In this document: one piece after another, positions 8,464-17,310 of the stretch
Numbering within the stretch: the stretch's first letter is position 1
Layout of the letters: each line of letters opens with the position of its first letter
Assembly (NCBI GenBank): GCA_934796165.1
Contig: CAKVOU010000004.1
Coordinates: forward strand, 62,001 to 126,000
DNA from: an uncultured Eubacteriales bacterium
GTDB taxonomy: Bacteria; Bacillota; Clostridia; Oscillospirales; CAG-272
Direction of reading: 5' to 3'
Length of the DNA stretch: 64,000 nt
Program-made: the position numbers and the translations under genes
Notes under the pieces: model-generated
What the model saw: the letters and a program-made list of their open reading frames with translations, nothing else
What the model was told of the DNA's origin: nothing
The model's database searches: none

Positions 8464-10158
8464 ATGGACTTCAACAAATTAGCAGAACTTCTTTTCCCGG
8501 ATGTCACCGAGACTCCGGAGGATATGGAGCACAAATATCCGCAACGGGTACTCCCGGAGGGCGCCAAAGTCACGCGCTTTGCACCCAGCCCCACCGGATA
8601 TGTCCATTTCGGCGGACTGTTCCCCGTAACGGTCGGAGAACGGCTTGCACATCAGTCCGGCGGTGTTTTCTTCCTCCGGATTGAGGATACAGATGCCAAG
8701 CGCGAGGTGCCCGGCGCCGCAGAAGGACTGATCAATACGCTCTCGCGTTACGGCATTCATTTTGACGAAGGTGCCATTCTCGACGAGAGCGGTAAGGTCT
8801 CCGATCACGGAATCTACGGTCCCTACAAGCAGAGCCTGCGCGGTCCTATCTACCACGTTTACGCAAAGCAGCTTGTCCGCGAGGGCAAGGCTTATCCCTG
8901 CTTCACCTCCGAGGAAGAATACGAGGAGCTACAGCAGGTCGATAAAAAGGCAGAAATCAAATCACGCGACTGGCACGAGGTGGACGAAGCCGCACGCTTT
9001 GCCGAGCAGCTGAAGCAAAGAGAAATCACGCTTGACGAGGTGGAACAGCACCTCCTCGCGGGCGATCCCTTTGTGCTCCGTATCATTGCCGACGGCGATC
9101 CTTCGGGGGAGAAAAAGATCAAATGTACCGATCTGGTGCGTGGAAATCTGGAGCTTCCGGAGAACGCGGAGGATTTTGTGCTTCTCAAGTCCGACGGCAT
9201 TCCGACCTACCATTTTGCCCACGCGGTGGACGACCATCTGATGGGCACGACCCACGTCATCCGCGGCGAGGAATGGCTCCCGAGCCTGCCGAAACATCTG
9301 CAACTGTTCCGGTATCTCGGATTTCGTGCGCCCAAGTTCATGCACATTTCCCAGATCATGCGGCTCGACGAAAACGGGAACAAGAAAAAGCTGTCCAAAC
9401 GCGACATGGGCGCAAACCTCAACGATTACGCGCGCATGGGCTACGATCCCGACTGCGTGATGGAATACATTCTGACGCTTCTCAATTCCAACTACGAGGA
9501 ATGGAGAATGCAGAATCCGGACAAGCCGTACACCGATTTCCCGTTCAGCATCAAGAAAATGTCCGCGTCCGGCTGCCTGTTTGATTTCAACAAGCTGGAC
9601 GATGTGTCGAAAAAGGTCATTTCCCTCATGTCAACGGACACTGTTTATGACAAGCTGACCGCCTGGACAAACGAATTTGACCCGGACTTTTTGGCACTCC
9701 TCACACGCGATCCGGCATACACCAAATCCATCCTCGCCATCGGACGCGGCGGTAAAAAGCCGCGCAAGGACCTCACCGTCTGGACAGACGCAAAGGCATA
9801 CATGGGCTTCTTCTTTGACGAATTGTTCCGCGTGGAGGAATCCTATCCCGAGCAGTTCTCAAAGGACGACATCCGCGCGGCGATTGCCGGATTCCTTGAG
9901 ACCTACTCCCCCGCTGACGACATGAATGTCTGGTTTGACAAAATCAAGGCAGTCGCCGACAAACTCGGTTATGCCTCCGACATGAAGGAATATAAAGCAA
10001 ATCCTGACGCCTTCCGCGGAAATGTTGCGGACGTCAGTATGTTTCTCCGCGTAGCGGTGACCGGCAAGACCAACGCGCCGGATATGTATACCGTCATGCA
10101 GATTCTCGGTGAGGAACGGGTCCGCGCGCGTCTTCTTGCCATGTCCGCGTCGCTGTAA
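8464..10158 (+). CDS. gltX: glutamyl-tRNA synthetase
   Basis: 564 aa class I synthetase. It has the HIGH-type motif in RFAPSPTGYVHFGG, the KMSKS-type motif in KKKLSKRDMG and the RIEDTD block, with a helical anticodon-binding end. It charges tRNA-Glu. It is longer than the common ~490 aa form, as in other Clostridia. The ATG at 8464 is preferred over the GTG at 8455 because AAAGGTG sits at ribosome-binding distance. A second, nearly identical copy of its last 63 coding bases lies 122 bp downstream. glnS is also present, so this enzyme need not misacylate tRNA-Gln. Confidence 0.95.
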   Translation: MDFNKLAELLFPDVTETPEDMEHKYPQRVLPEGAKVTRFAPSPTGYVHFGGLFPVTVGERLAHQSGGVFFLRIEDTDAKREVPGAAEGLINTLSRYGIHFDEGAILDESGKVSDHGIYGPYKQSLRGPIYHVYAKQLVREGKAYPCFTSEEEYEELQQVDKKAEIKSRDWHEVDEAARFAEQLKQREITLDEVEQHLLAGDPFVLRIIADGDPSGEKKIKCTDLVRGNLELPENAEDFVLLKSDGIPTYHFAHAVDDHLMGTTHVIRGEEWLPSLPKHLQLFRYLGFRAPKFMHISQIMRLDENGNKKKLSKRDMGANLNDYARMGYDPDCVMEYILTLLNSNYEEWRMQNPDKPYTDFPFSIKKMSASGCLFDFNKLDDVSKKVISLMSTDTVYDKLTAWTNEFDPDFLALLTRDPAYTKSILAIGRGGKKPRKDLTVWTDAKAYMGFFFDELFRVEESYPEQFSKDDIRAAIAGFLETYSPADDMNVWFDKIKAVADKLGYASDMKEYKANPDAFRGNVADVSMFLRVAVTGKTNAPDMYTVMQILGEERVRARLLAMSASL

Positions 10159-10603
10159 GCGTTTCCGACTCACGGTAGGTCGGCTGGCGAGAACACTGCC
10201 GACTTATCCACGCCGTCATGCAGATTCTCGGTGAGGAACGGGTCCGCGCACGGCTCCTTGCCATGTCTGCGTCGCCACGAAAGAGTTTCTGCCGCACAGG
10301 CGGTAAAGCAATCCTGTTTCGCCAGGGAACGCAGTGCGTTCTGTGTAAAGCGTAAACCGACCGGAATACCGCCGGATCGTTGTCACTCACGGACGTTTCT
10401 CCGCACACTAACGTCCCAGAGAAAGAACGTCAGAATTGCCCATATAATCGAAATTTGCGTTCAAATGAAAATGGTCATGTAAATCTCTGGGGACGAAGTT
10501 GTTTGTCCACCGCCAAAGCCAATTCCGTTCCGCCCGTTCGCGGAACAAAACATCGCCCAACCACTCCAAAGACTGAGAAAGGTGTTCCCGCCATGCGGGA
10601 GCA
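10159..10603. other. gltX-glnS spacer
   Basis: 445 bp without an intact gene. It holds a gltX 3'-end remnant at 10213-10275. A hairpin GTTCCGC / GCGGAAC lies near 10525-10545, and another (CCCGC-CATG-CGGG) just before the glnS start. A T-box leader was looked for and its conserved AGGGTGG box was not found. Confidence 0.6.
10213..10275 (+). pseudogene. remnant of a second gltX 3' end
   Basis: 63 bp match gltX bases 10091-10153 with four differences, all at third codon positions and all synonymous in the gltX frame (Ala GCG/GCA, Arg CGT/CGG, Leu CTT/CTC, Ser TCC/TCT). No start codon and no upstream part of the gene remain. This pattern suggests a former gltX paralogue or allele, kept under selection long enough to collect silent changes, most of which was later lost. 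Confidence 0.7.
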
Positions 10604-12292
10604 ATGGTCAAACACATGGAAGAGTCAACCAACTTTATCTGGGAGATCGTTGATGAGGATCTCCGCAAGAATCCCAACATGAAGATTCATACCCGTTTCC
10701 CTCCCGAGCCCAACGGGTATCTGCATATCGGTCACTGTAAGGCGCTTTGCATCGACTTCGGCACGGCACTCCGTTACGGAGGCGTCTGCAACCTCCGCAT
10801 GGACGACACCAACCCCGCCAAGGAGGACACCGAGTACGTCGATGCTATCAAAGAAGACATCCGCTGGATGGGCTTTGACTGGGATGACCGTTTCTTCTAC
10901 GGCTCCGACTACTTTGAAAAGGATTATGAATTTGCAGTCCAACTCATCAAAAAAGGACTTGCCTATGTCTGCGAGCTGAGTGCTGAGGAATTCCGTGATC
11001 CCAAATACTGCGGCGACCTCACCCACCCGGCTGTCTCGCCCTACCGTGATCGTCCGATGGAAGAAAGCCTCGACCTGTTTGAACGCATGAAAAACGGAGA
11101 GTTCCCGGAAGGCAAATACACGCTCCGCGCGAAGATCGACCTCGCGTCCGGCAACTTCTGCATGCGCGACCCGGTCATTTACCGCATCAAATATGTGGAA
11201 CACCACCGTCAGGGTACCAAGTGGTGCATTTTCCCGATGTACGACTTTGCACACCCGCTCCAGGATGCGCTGGAAGGCGTGACCCATTCGCTCTGCTCTC
11301 TGGAATATGAAATTCACCGCCCGCTGTACAACTGGGTACGCGACAACGTGGACATTCCCGGTTCGGAAAACCTGCCCGGCTTCCCTCGCCAGATCGAATT
11401 TTCACGCCTGAACCTGACCTACACGGTCCTCTCCAAGCGTTTTCTGCGCGGTGTCGTGGAAAGCGGGCTGGTCGAGGGTTGGGACGACCCGCGCATGCCT
11501 ACCCTGTGCGGTCTGCGCCGCCGCGGCTACACCGGTTCCGCGGTACTCTCCTTCATCAATCAGATCGGCGTATCCAAGGCGGACAGCGTGGTCGACATCC
11601 GTCAGCTGGAGGCTTGCATCCGGAGCGAAATGAATGATTCCGCGCTCCGCAGAAGCGTGGTCGCCCATCCGATCAAAGTGGTAATTGACAACTATCCCGC
11701 AGACAAAGAAGAGGTCTTCGCGCTTCCCAATCATCCGCAGAATCCCGATATGGGAACGCGTGAAGTTCCCTTCACCAAGGAGTTGTATATCGACTCCGCC
11801 GACTTTGCCGAGGTACCGCCTCCCAAGTTCTTCCGTCTGAAACCGGACGGCGAGGTACGTCTGATGGGTGCATACATCATCAAGTGCGGCGAGATCGTCA
11901 AAAACGCAGACGGCAGTATCAAGGAAATCCACGCGACGGCAGATCTGGAGACCGGAAACGGCAACCCCGTTGACGGGCGCAAGATCAAAGGAACCATTCA
12001 TTGGGTCTCTGCCCGATATGCCAAGGAGATCACGCTCCGGCAGTACACCAACCTTCTGACGCTGGAGATTCCCTCCGACCTGCCCGAGGACAAAACCTAC
12101 AACGATTATATTGATCCGAATTCCCGCGTCATCGTGGAACACGCAATGGCGGAGCCTGCCCTCCTTGAAGCCGTGGCAAACGGGAACAAGCAGTTCCAGT
12201 TCGTCCGCGACGGTTATTATGTACCGGATTCCAAACTGCCGAACACTTTTAACCGTACCGTCGGACTCAAGGACAGCTTCCCCAAAAACTGA
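10604..12292 (+). CDS. glnS: glutaminyl-tRNA synthetase
   Basis: 562 aa class I synthetase. It has RFPPEPNGYLHIGHCKA (HIGH motif), DDTNPAKEDTEYVDAI, and YTVLSKRFLRGVV (KMSKS motif VLSKR), followed by the two-part beta-barrel anticodon domain. It attaches Gln to tRNA-Gln directly, replacing the GatCAB route used by many Firmicutes. The start at 10604 is uncertain: GGGAG lies only a few bases before it, and an in-frame ATG at 10616 (MEESTN) is a reasonable alternative. A small hairpin covers the region just upstream. Confidence 0.95.
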   Translation: MVKHMEESTNFIWEIVDEDLRKNPNMKIHTRFPPEPNGYLHIGHCKALCIDFGTALRYGGVCNLRMDDTNPAKEDTEYVDAIKEDIRWMGFDWDDRFFYGSDYFEKDYEFAVQLIKKGLAYVCELSAEEFRDPKYCGDLTHPAVSPYRDRPMEESLDLFERMKNGEFPEGKYTLRAKIDLASGNFCMRDPVIYRIKYVEHHRQGTKWCIFPMYDFAHPLQDALEGVTHSLCSLEYEIHRPLYNWVRDNVDIPGSENLPGFPRQIEFSRLNLTYTVLSKRFLRGVVESGLVEGWDDPRMPTLCGLRRRGYTGSAVLSFINQIGVSKADSVVDIRQLEACIRSEMNDSALRRSVVAHPIKVVIDNYPADKEEVFALPNHPQNPDMGTREVPFTKELYIDSADFAEVPPPKFFRLKPDGEVRLMGAYIIKCGEIVKNADGSIKEIHATADLETGNGNPVDGRKIKGTIHWVSARYAKEITLRQYTNLLTLEIPSDLPEDKTYNDYIDPNSRVIVEHAMAEPALLEAVANGNKQFQFVRDGYYVPDSKLPNTFNRTVGLKDSFPKN

Positions 12293-12351
12293 CCGGAAAT
12301 GCCGGCAAAGCGTGGGTGCAAACCAATTCTTCTGAATCCCGGAGTACCGCT

Positions 12352-12633
12352 ATGAACCTTTATTTTATCGGTTACCTTGCCGCAATTTCCGTTGTTTCCA
12401 TTGCCGTTTGCATCTACGACAAGTTTGCGGCAAAGCATAACCCCAGACACCGCACAAGAGAGGCAACCCTGCTGATCCTGTCCGCACTCGGCGGATCAGT
12501 TGCCATGTTGCTCTGTATGCTGATTATCCGCCACAAAACAAAGCATCTGAAATTCATGATCGGTATCCCGCTGATCATCGCCTTGCAGGCGTGTCTGTAT
12601 TTCGGAATTCTGCATCCCCGGTTCGGACTTTGA
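12352..12633 (+). CDS. DUF1294 small membrane protein
   Basis: 93 aa with three hydrophobic segments (about 4-21, 40-58, 71-86). The stretches YDKFAAKHNPRHRTREATLL and LGGSVAMLLCMLIIRHKTKH are typical of DUF1294 (YsdA-like) proteins, whose function is unknown. The ATG at 12352 follows GGAG by eight bases. It is 59 bp after glnS and is followed by a strong terminator, so it closes the gltX-glnS unit. Confidence 0.85.
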   Translation: MNLYFIGYLAAISVVSIAVCIYDKFAAKHNPRHRTREATLLILSALGGSVAMLLCMLIIRHKTKHLKFMIGIPLIIALQACLYFGILHPRFGL

Positions 12634-12670
12634 AGCAGGTCCGCCCGGTTGGTCAAATGGAATGATCTTA

Positions 12671-12714
12671 CCAAAGCAATCCCCAGCCACAGGCTGGGGA
12701 TTGCTTTGGTTTTT
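12671..12714 (+). terminator. intrinsic terminator of the gltX-glnS unit
   Basis: Perfect 18-bp stem (12671-12688 with 12692-12709), loop ACA, then a T run. Confidence 0.95.
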
Positions 12715-12722
12715 GTAGCAAG

Positions 12723-12751
12723 AAAAACCGGGACGCGCAAGCGCGTCCCGG
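12723..12751 (-). terminator. terminator of the first secreted-protein gene
   Basis: Minus strand: CCGGGACGCG / CGCGTCCCGG stem (12728-12751) followed by five T. The same hairpin occurs at 14676-14699. Confidence 0.85.
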
Positions 12752-12770
12752 AAATCTGTTCGATTTTTAA

Positions 12771-14150
12771 TTACTTGTTGTAGTCCTGGCAGATACCGTC
12801 TGCATCAAAGGTGTGCTCAACACCAAGGATCTTGATGGTAGCGTTAACGACCATGACACCGGTTTCCTTGTAGAAGTAGTACCAGTCGCCATCGATCTGC
12901 TGCCAGCCGCCCTGCTTTACGCCATCAACGAGGTAGAAGGTGTCACCATCCTCATCGATGAAGCCCTGCTGTTTGTTCAGAGCATCAGCGCTCAGGTCGT
13001 ACTCGTAGTAGATACCGCCGATGGTACGGGTGTCAACACACTTGATACCGGTTTCCAGGTAGTAGTAATGCGTAGCATCCAGCCAGCCGGTAGTCATTAC
13101 GCCCTTCGTGTAATGGCGCTCACCGTATTCACCGGTATAGCCAACCAGCTTGCCGATGTTCATGTAACGCTTTGCAGTACCGTTTTTCTTGGTAGTCCTT
13201 GCAGGAACATACGGCACACCGCCGATCTCTCTTGCCTCGGTGACCATGTAACCGGTTTCCTTGAGGAAGTAGGCGCTGCTACCAACTTTTCCCTTCCAGC
13301 CGGTCTGGTACACGCCGTTCTCGTAGTAACGAACGCCACCCTTACCGATAATATAACCGTTCTTTACGTAATTCTGGGGATACCAAACCACGTCAAGATC
13401 ATAGTAACGGGCGAATGCATTGTAAATGCCGGCTGCAAGTGCATCCACATTATCAACAGTCGTGCGCTTGGTAGTCCAAACGAGGCGGTCTACCGTCTTG
13501 ACACCCTTTTCACTGTAAGCTGCAGAGTTGCCGTTGAACGCAGAAGTATCATTGTTCATGCAGGCATAGGCATAAGACACACCACCGTTCAGAGTGGTAC
13601 CGGCACCGTCATGTGTATGTCTCTGGAGAATCAGCTCGCCGTTTGCGAAGGTCTTCTCCGTGACGTTTCCGTCTTCTCCAGCCTTGAGAATGGTCACAAA
13701 CTGAATATAACCGGTTCTCTTCTCGGCAGGAATGGGGGCGGTGTAATCCACCTGAGAGAGGAAATCGTAGTTTGCACCGGTCAGCTCACCGGTACCCAGA
13801 TCATAATTCAGGCAGACCGCAGGATGATTGTTGCCCTTGACCAGCATCCAGTTGATGGAGATCTTTTCGCCTACAGCGAAGGTCTGATCTGCAGGAACAT
13901 AAATACTCTGGATACGGACAGCCGGCATCGTGCCGTCATTGCCGAGGTTATTCCAGTTCGGATTAGTCGGACCGGTCAAATCGTACCAAACCCACGGGTC
14001 ATCGAAGATAAAGTGAGACGTCTCAATGCCCATGAGCATTTCATAAGCGTCAAGCGGTCTCTGTGCGCCCTCTGCCTTTGCAGATGTCGGAAGCACAAAT
14101 ACGGCTACCAGCATCAGAAGCGCGAGGGTAAGTGCGAGAAATTTTTTCAT
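12771..14150 (-). CDS. secreted protein with cell-wall-binding-like repeats (paralogue 1)
   Basis: 459 aa. Sec signal peptide at residues 1 to about 28 (MKKFLALTLALLMLVAVF, ending near SAKA). The first ~230 residues form a domain I do not recognise. It contains YVPADQTF and GYIQFV. The second half has GW-type repeats like the choline/glucan-binding CW_binding family: YQTGWKGKVGSSAYFLKETGYMV, TTGWLDATHYYYLETG and QGGWQQIDGDWYYFYKETG. The start ATG at 14150 follows GGAGGG. The C-terminal ~100 residues are almost identical to the paralogue at 14719. Probably attached non-covalently to the wall. Ligand unknown. Confidence 0.8.
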   Translation of the reverse strand: MKKFLALTLALLMLVAVFVLPTSAKAEGAQRPLDAYEMLMGIETSHFIFDDPWVWYDLTGPTNPNWNNLGNDGTMPAVRIQSIYVPADQTFAVGEKISINWMLVKGNNHPAVCLNYDLGTGELTGANYDFLSQVDYTAPIPAEKRTGYIQFVTILKAGEDGNVTEKTFANGELILQRHTHDGAGTTLNGGVSYAYACMNNDTSAFNGNSAAYSEKGVKTVDRLVWTTKRTTVDNVDALAAGIYNAFARYYDLDVVWYPQNYVKNGYIIGKGGVRYYENGVYQTGWKGKVGSSAYFLKETGYMVTEAREIGGVPYVPARTTKKNGTAKRYMNIGKLVGYTGEYGERHYTKGVMTTGWLDATHYYYLETGIKCVDTRTIGGIYYEYDLSADALNKQQGFIDEDGDTFYLVDGVKQGGWQQIDGDWYYFYKETGVMVVNATIKILGVEHTFDADGICQDYNK

Positions 14151-14273
14151 GGTTCCCTCCAATTTTTTATTAGACTCCTGTTTTATGCAGAAGTTCTATT
14201 CGGTAATTTAAACGGTCTGATCGAAGAAACTGACAGGATTGCTTTCGTATCATCTTCTCCCGACTCCTTCAGC

Positions 14274-14302
14274 AGTATAGCACAATTTTCGACTAAATAC
14301 AA
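14274..14302 (-). promoter_or_regulatory. promoter of secreted-protein paralogue 1
   Basis: Minus strand: -35 TTGTAT (14297-14302), 17 bp, -10 TATACT (14274-14279) with an extended TG element. Confidence 0.7.
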
Positions 14303-14671
14303 GTCCATTCGACGTGAAAATTGACATAAAATGAATTTTCTACAATTCCCTCAAATACTCCGTTCATTTTTTGCCTTTTTGCACAAATCCGCATTCAGGC
14401 ACCCCCAACGCAATATCGTTTTTGGTCGAAATGAGCAAAATTGCGTCTTCAATACATACTGATGAACCGTGTCAAAGCGTATATCAGTATTATTTTGAAA
14501 TGCAAAAGCACAGGCAACTCCGTCCCGACTGTGTTAGTACCCCGGCATACCGACGTTCCCTGAAATACGTTTTCCCACAACTTCCGGCTTCTCTGTATCG
14601 AATACTCTCGGGATCGCTTCCCCGCCCCGGGCTGTCACCGCAACTTTTATAATACAGGACGAACAAAAAGT

Positions 14672-14699
14672 AAAACCGGGACGCGCAAGCGCGTCCCGG
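14672..14699 (-). terminator. terminator of the second secreted-protein gene
   Basis: Hairpin CCGGGACGCG / CGCGTCCCGG, identical to the one at 12728-12751 and part of a 104-bp identical block (14676-14779 against 12728-12831). Confidence 0.85.
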
Positions 14700-14718
14700 A
14701 AATCTGTTCGATTTTTAA

Positions 14719-16122
14719 TTACTTGTTGTAGTCCTGGCAGATACCGTCTGCATCAAAGGTGTGCTCAACACCAAGGATCGTGATGGTAGCGTTAACGACC
14801 ATGACCTTGGTTTCCTTGTAGAAGTAGTACCAGTCGTTATCGATCTGCTGCCAGCCGCCCTGCTTTACGCCATCAACGAGGTAGAAGGTGTCGCCATCTT
14901 CATCGATGAGGCCCTGCTGCTTGTTCAGAGCATCAGCGGTCAGGTCGTACTCGTAATAAACACCGCCGATGGTACGGGTGTCAACGCACTTCTTACCGGT
15001 TTCCAGGTAGTAGTAATGCGTAGCATCCAGCCAGCCGGTCTTCTTGACACCATTTTCGAAGTAGAAGTCACCAAAAGGACCATCAACAAACGTCATCTTG
15101 AGAGTGGATTCGTTGTAAGCGCACGGAACGCCGCCGATGGTTCTGTCCTCGGTCACCAGGTAGCCGGTTTCCTTGTAGAAGTAACGGCTGTTGCCGACTT
15201 CGCCTTCCCAGCCGGTCTTGTACTCGCCGTTCTCGTAGAGACGGATGCCGCCCTTACCAATGATCAGACCGTTCTTGGTAACGTCCTGAGGATACCACTT
15301 CACATCCTTGCCGTAACGGTTAGCGAATGCGTTGTAGAGGCCTGTAACAGAGGACTCGGAAACCGGAGCATTCAGGAAGCTGAGCCATGCAGTAGTTCTG
15401 ACGCCCTTTTCAAGGTATGCCGGAGCAGCACCCAGAGCAGCCGCATTTCCACCTTCGGGAACCCATGCAGGATTGCTGTTCATTGAGAAGAACTGATAAC
15501 GGACTTGGTTCCAGGTCAAGCTTCCGTCCACCTCGGTGTGCAGAACCAGCTTGCCGTTTGCGTAGGTCTTCTGGGTCATCTTGGAGCCATCGAATTCAAC
15601 CGTATCGATGAACTGAATGAAACCACGGCGTTCATTTTCCGGAACGGGGTTCTGTTCAACAATGGTTCCGCGCCAATCCATGGTAGCGGGGCTTACGATA
15701 CCAGAATTGAAGTTGTAGTTCTGGCAAAGCGGGACATAGAGCGTCTTGTAAACGAACATCCAGTTGACTGCGTACTCTTCGGTATCCTCAAAGGTTGCAT
15801 CCGCAGGGATGTAAACATGAGAGATACGGTAAGCAGGAGCATGCTGATTCTTCAGGCCTGCGCTCAGGTTCTGGTGGTAAACACCACCAGGGACATCAGG
15901 CATTCCTTCGACTTCAGCCTCAACAGTCCAGTCACTGTACTCATTGCCGGCACCAGCCAAGTCGAAAATTCTGTGCGCAATGTCGTGCTCGCCAAGAATC
16001 GCCTCATAGAGGTCACCCATGGGGGTCTTGGAAGTGGTCTTTGCAGATGCAGGGATTGCAAAAACCGCAAACAGTGCTGCGACCATAGCAAGAGCCATGA
16101 TCAGGGAAAGTTTTCTCTTCAT
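14719..16122 (-). CDS. secreted protein with cell-wall-binding-like repeats (paralogue 2)
   Basis: 467 aa. Signal peptide MKRKLSLIMALAMVAALF up to about SAKT. The N-terminal half is related to paralogue 1 (YIPADATF, RRGFIQFIDTVEFDG, TYANGKLVL) but clearly diverged. The C-terminal repeats (YKTGWEGEVGNSRYFYKETG, KTGWLDATHYYYLETG, QGGWQQIDNDWYYFYKETK) are nearly the same. The ATG at 16122 follows GGAGG closely. Each paralogue has its own promoter and terminator, so they are separate units created by tandem duplication. Confidence 0.8.
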   Translation of the reverse strand: MKRKLSLIMALAMVAALFAVFAIPASAKTTSKTPMGDLYEAILGEHDIAHRIFDLAGAGNEYSDWTVEAEVEGMPDVPGGVYHQNLSAGLKNQHAPAYRISHVYIPADATFEDTEEYAVNWMFVYKTLYVPLCQNYNFNSGIVSPATMDWRGTIVEQNPVPENERRGFIQFIDTVEFDGSKMTQKTYANGKLVLHTEVDGSLTWNQVRYQFFSMNSNPAWVPEGGNAAALGAAPAYLEKGVRTTAWLSFLNAPVSESSVTGLYNAFANRYGKDVKWYPQDVTKNGLIIGKGGIRLYENGEYKTGWEGEVGNSRYFYKETGYLVTEDRTIGGVPCAYNESTLKMTFVDGPFGDFYFENGVKKTGWLDATHYYYLETGKKCVDTRTIGGVYYEYDLTADALNKQQGLIDEDGDTFYLVDGVKQGGWQQIDNDWYYFYKETKVMVVNATITILGVEHTFDADGICQDYNK

Positions 16123-16197
16123 ACTTCCTCCAAAAGTTTTTATTTTTCACCATAATTACTGATTTTTCGACATCAGTTGTTACTCGGTGATAGCTTA

Positions 16198-16226
16198 ATT
16201 ATATATAGTTAGCAAACAAATGTCAA
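16198..16226 (-). promoter_or_regulatory. consensus promoter of secreted-protein paralogue 2
   Basis: Minus strand: -35 TTGACA (16221-16226), 17 bp, -10 TATAAT (16198-16203). Confidence 0.85.
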
Positions 16227-16719
16227 TATCCTTTCCACAATTTTGGCACTTTGCACAATAAGTTGTTACACATTCACAAGTCAGAAAGAATGTCACACCG
16301 GTTGATTCAAGGAAACGGAAGATAGTCGGGATCCCCTTTCGGACATTTTATCAGCAAAATCTGACATCAAACGGTTTTCGAAAACACAATTATGTAACAG
16401 CATTAATTTTTTCAGGCTAAATATGGTGTTTTGCGTCGATTCGGTGCCTTTTTCCCAATTTGACTGATTTGTCGCATTTTTGTTTTCAAAATCATCATCG
16501 ACTATTTGTGACAATATCGGCAATATTTTGATGAAATAGTTGGTTTTCCAAGCCAAAATCGGTAACAGGCGGATTCGTTTCTTTTACTTTTTGTTTGTAA
16601 ACATTTAACCCCATACTGACATATTTCGACCAGCAAAAATAACAAGTTTTGGCATAATAACTAAATTCAATCGCAACTTCCTGCCGGTTTCTAAATACTC
16701 GGCTGAATTTACCTGAGCC

Positions 16720-16855
16720 TGATTTACTTTGTTCCGGCGTTAAATGCCACTTTTTGATTTCTTTGTTCCGCGCCAATTACCTCTTTCTGATTTCTTCGTT
16801 TCGCACAATTTTTCCCCCTTCTGGTTTCTTTATTCCGGTACCCCACGCCCCTCTT
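16720..16855. repeat. degenerate ~34-bp tandem repeat, four units
   Basis: Units beginning TGATTT(A/C) or TGGTTTC start at 16720, 16755, 16788 and 16822. Each continues with a form of CTTTGTTCCG and then a T/C-rich tail. The units differ at many positions. Confidence 0.5.
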
Positions 16856-16860
16856 AATAC

Positions 16861-16900
16861 ACAAAACCGGCTGATTGCCGTGGCAATCAGCCGGTTTTGT
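16861..16900 (-). terminator. terminator of the S10-spc-alpha operon
   Basis: Near-perfect palindrome ACAAAACCGGCTGATTGC / GCAATCAGCCGGTTTTGT with a 4-nt loop, directly after rplQ. T-rich on both sides. Confidence 0.85.
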
Positions 16901-16921
16901 GTTTTATGAAACTCGTCCGGA

Positions 16922-17266
16922 TCAGTCTTCCACGAGCTTGATCACTGCCATTTCGGCAGCGTCACCACGACGGGGACCAATCTTGAGAATCTGTGTGTAA
17001 CCGCCGTTACGGGTTGCGTACTTCGGTGCAATATCGGTAAAGAGCTTCGTAACGACCTCTTCCTTCGTGATATATGCCATAGCAGCGCGGCGGCTGGCAA
17101 GCGTATTCTTCTTGCCAAGCGTGATCATCTTTTCAGCAACAGAGCGGACTTCCTTGGCTCTTGCGAGCGTCGTCTCGATCTGTCCGTTTTCCAGAAGCAG
17201 TGTAACCATTCCACGAAGCATTGCGTTTCTGTGTTCACTGGTTCTGCCAAGTTTTCTTCCGGGCAT
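16922..17266 (-). CDS. rplQ: 50S ribosomal protein L17
   Basis: 114 aa, usual bacterial length. It starts MPGRKLGRTSEHRNAMLRGM, the L17 signature, and has the LARAKEVRSVAEKMITLG helix. It is a large-subunit protein at the base of the exit-tunnel region. It is the last gene of the operon, 45 bp after rpoA, and precedes the strong terminator at 16861. Confidence 0.98.
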   Translation of the reverse strand: MPGRKLGRTSEHRNAMLRGMVTLLLENGQIETTLARAKEVRSVAEKMITLGKKNTLASRRAAMAYITKEEVVTKLFTDIAPKYATRNGGYTQILKIGPRRGDAAEMAVIKLVED

Positions 17267-17310
17267 TGTAATTCCCTCCTTCTGTTTACTTTAGTGCAGC
17301 CGTTCCCCGG

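Larger units (their letters stand above)
14151..14718. other. AT-rich spacer between the two paralogues
   Basis: It holds the promoter of paralogue 1 (14274-14302) and the terminator of paralogue 2 (14676-14699). No gene or other structure was seen in between. Confidence 0.6.
16123..16921. other. AT-rich gene-free region with degenerate repeats
   Basis: About 800 bp. It contains the promoter of paralogue 2, a degenerate ~34-bp repeat at 16720-16855 and the ribosomal operon terminator at 16861-16900. Two minus-strand open frames (16293-16556, 16495-16776) lack ribosome binding sites and resemble no family, so they are not called. Confidence 0.6.

Noticed and set aside
10160..10600. possible T-box leader before glnS
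   Set aside because: The conserved AGGGTGG box and the specifier and antiterminator layout were not found on either strand.
12813..14324. 503-codon plus-strand open frame
   Set aside because: Antisense to the secreted protein with signal peptide and wall-binding repeats. No independent support.
16293..16776. two overlapping minus-strand small genes
   Set aside because: No ribosome binding site, AT-driven composition, no family likeness.
16720..16855. CRISPR array from ~34-bp periodic repeats
   Set aside because: Units are degenerate throughout, without fixed repeats or distinct spacers.
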